DNA of 6,073 bases from Bryobacterales bacterium (GTDB lineage: Bacteria > Acidobacteriota > Terriglobia > Bryobacterales > Bryobacteraceae): contig JANXQZ010000430.1 of the NCBI GenBank assembly GCA_025353235.1, forward strand, positions 1 through 6,073. Reading direction: 5' to 3'. The notes under the pieces are model-generated. The model was not told the DNA's origin. It searched no databases and saw only the letters and a list, made by a program, of their open reading frames with translations. Shown piece after piece: positions 5,520 to 6,073 of this stretch. Numbering within the stretch: position 1 is the stretch's first letter; each line of letters opens with the position of its first letter. Made by a program: the position numbers and the translations under genes.

Positions 5520-6073
5520 AGCGAACGTACAACGATAAGCGTCAGATCGTCAAACTGCGGGGCGTCACCGACAAAACTAGATGTGTCATGGAGCAGCACT
5601 TCCAAAATTTCTGCGGCAGTCCGGGAAGCATACGTACGCACTGCGGCCACCATTCGCTCTTCTCCATACTCGTCGCCGACGCTGTTCCGAGCTTCGGTCA
5701 CTCCATCGGTGTACAACACCAGGCAGTCTCCGGGCTGCAGAAAAACATCGGCCTGCTCATAAACAGACGAGCGTTTCAACCCTAGACCAACTCCCCTGGT
5801 CTTCAGCCAAATCGGTTCACCCGAAGACGGTCGATGCAGCAGCGCCGGGTTGTGACCAGCGGATGAGTAGCGCAGCAGACGACTGGATGGATCGTACAAC
5901 CCATAGAAGAAGGTGGCAAAACGGTTGACCGGCGTTGCATCGTAGATCAGCATGTTCAGCGTGGTCATCAGATCGGCTGGCTGGGAAATTCCTGCAAGCG
6001 TCAGCCCGCGCAAAGATGCCTGCAGTGACGCCATGAGCAGCGCCGCCGGCACTCCCTTGCCGGCCACGTCGCC
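5516..6073 (-). CDS. SpoIIE/RsbU-type PP2C serine phosphatase, C-terminal part (5' end outside window)
   Basis: This is the last roughly 185 residues of a PPM/PP2C-SpoIIE phosphatase domain. Such enzymes use two Mn/Mg ions to dephosphorylate Ser/Thr, classically on anti-anti-sigma factors in partner-switching control. The visible part starts with GDVAGKG (residues 1-7 from the edge; its Asp is a metal ligand) and PAALLMA. It continues with FATFFYGLYD...LLRYSSAGHNPALL (about 52-79), GVGLGL (94-99), LQPGDCLVLYTDGVTEARN (about 112-130; the Asp of YTDG is conserved) and ends FDDLTLIVVRSL (174-185), with the metal-binding FDD. All visible catalytic motifs are intact. The apparent start at 6067 is a valine codon inside GDVAGKG; the real start and any N-terminal sensor domain (GAF, PAS, HAMP or response receiver) lie beyond the right edge. 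The stop overlaps the queG start by 4 nt, so the two genes share a transcript. Confidence 0.93.
   Translation of the reverse strand, partial: GDVAGKGVPAALLMASLQASLRGLTLAGISQPADLMTTLNMLIYDATPVNRFATFFYGLYDPSSRLLRYSSAGHNPALLHRPSSGEPIWLKTRGVGLGLKRSSVYEQADVFLQPGDCLVLYTDGVTEARNSVGDEYGEERMVAAVRTYASRTAAEILEVLLHDTSSFVGDAPQFDDLTLIVVRSL

Noticed and set aside
1..6073. CRISPR arrays, tRNA or rRNA genes, insertion-sequence ends
   Set aside because: I looked for regularly spaced repeats, cloverleaf-like conserved tRNA stretches and transposase motifs and saw none.

Overview
The window most likely comes from a GC-rich, Gram-negative-type soil bacterium, and Acidobacteriota (Solibacter/Bryobacter-like) is my best guess. 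The reasons are a 'planctomycete-type' secreted gene pair (DUF1549/DUF1553 plus a Tat-exported DUF1501 protein), which also abounds in Acidobacteriota, and a cyanobacterial/acidobacterial-style small antitoxin gene. This is inference from gene content; no rRNA or other phylogenetic marker is present.

Layout. Positions 1-488 (+) hold the C-terminal part of a PLP-dependent class V aminotransferase/cysteine desulfurase-like enzyme, cut by the left edge. It converges on a two-gene minus-strand operon with no intergenic space: the two stop codons interlock in one CTAG. The operon runs from a secreted DUF1549/DUF1553 protein (3759-1864, with a CxxCH haem-binding-type motif) into a Tat-exported DUF1501 protein (1855-485), with an 8-bp gap. 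The two products probably work together outside the cytoplasm, but their biochemical role is not established.

Positions 3760-4487 form an accessory island between the operon and the next genes. It contains a short palindrome, a candidate promoter, an intact 66-residue antitoxin-like gene (4041-4241, +), and directly behind it a collapsed toxin gene (4254-4364). The collapsed gene keeps recognisable N-terminal, middle and C-terminal pieces of a RelE/ParE-like toxin but has lost what lay between. A related direct repeat (GACCCGC...TTCCAGAA(A)GGGTCC) lies on both sides of this module.

The right third is a second minus-strand unit. A SpoIIE/RsbU-type PP2C serine phosphatase (cut by the right edge, ending at 5516) overlaps by ATGA the start of queG, epoxyqueuosine reductase (5519-4488), which catalyses the last step of queuosine synthesis in tRNA. 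A small stem-loop lies just downstream of queG.

Most of the window is ordinary genes. The most informative anomaly is the orphaned antitoxin with its scarred toxin and flanking repeats. I did not find a convincing new multi-gene system.
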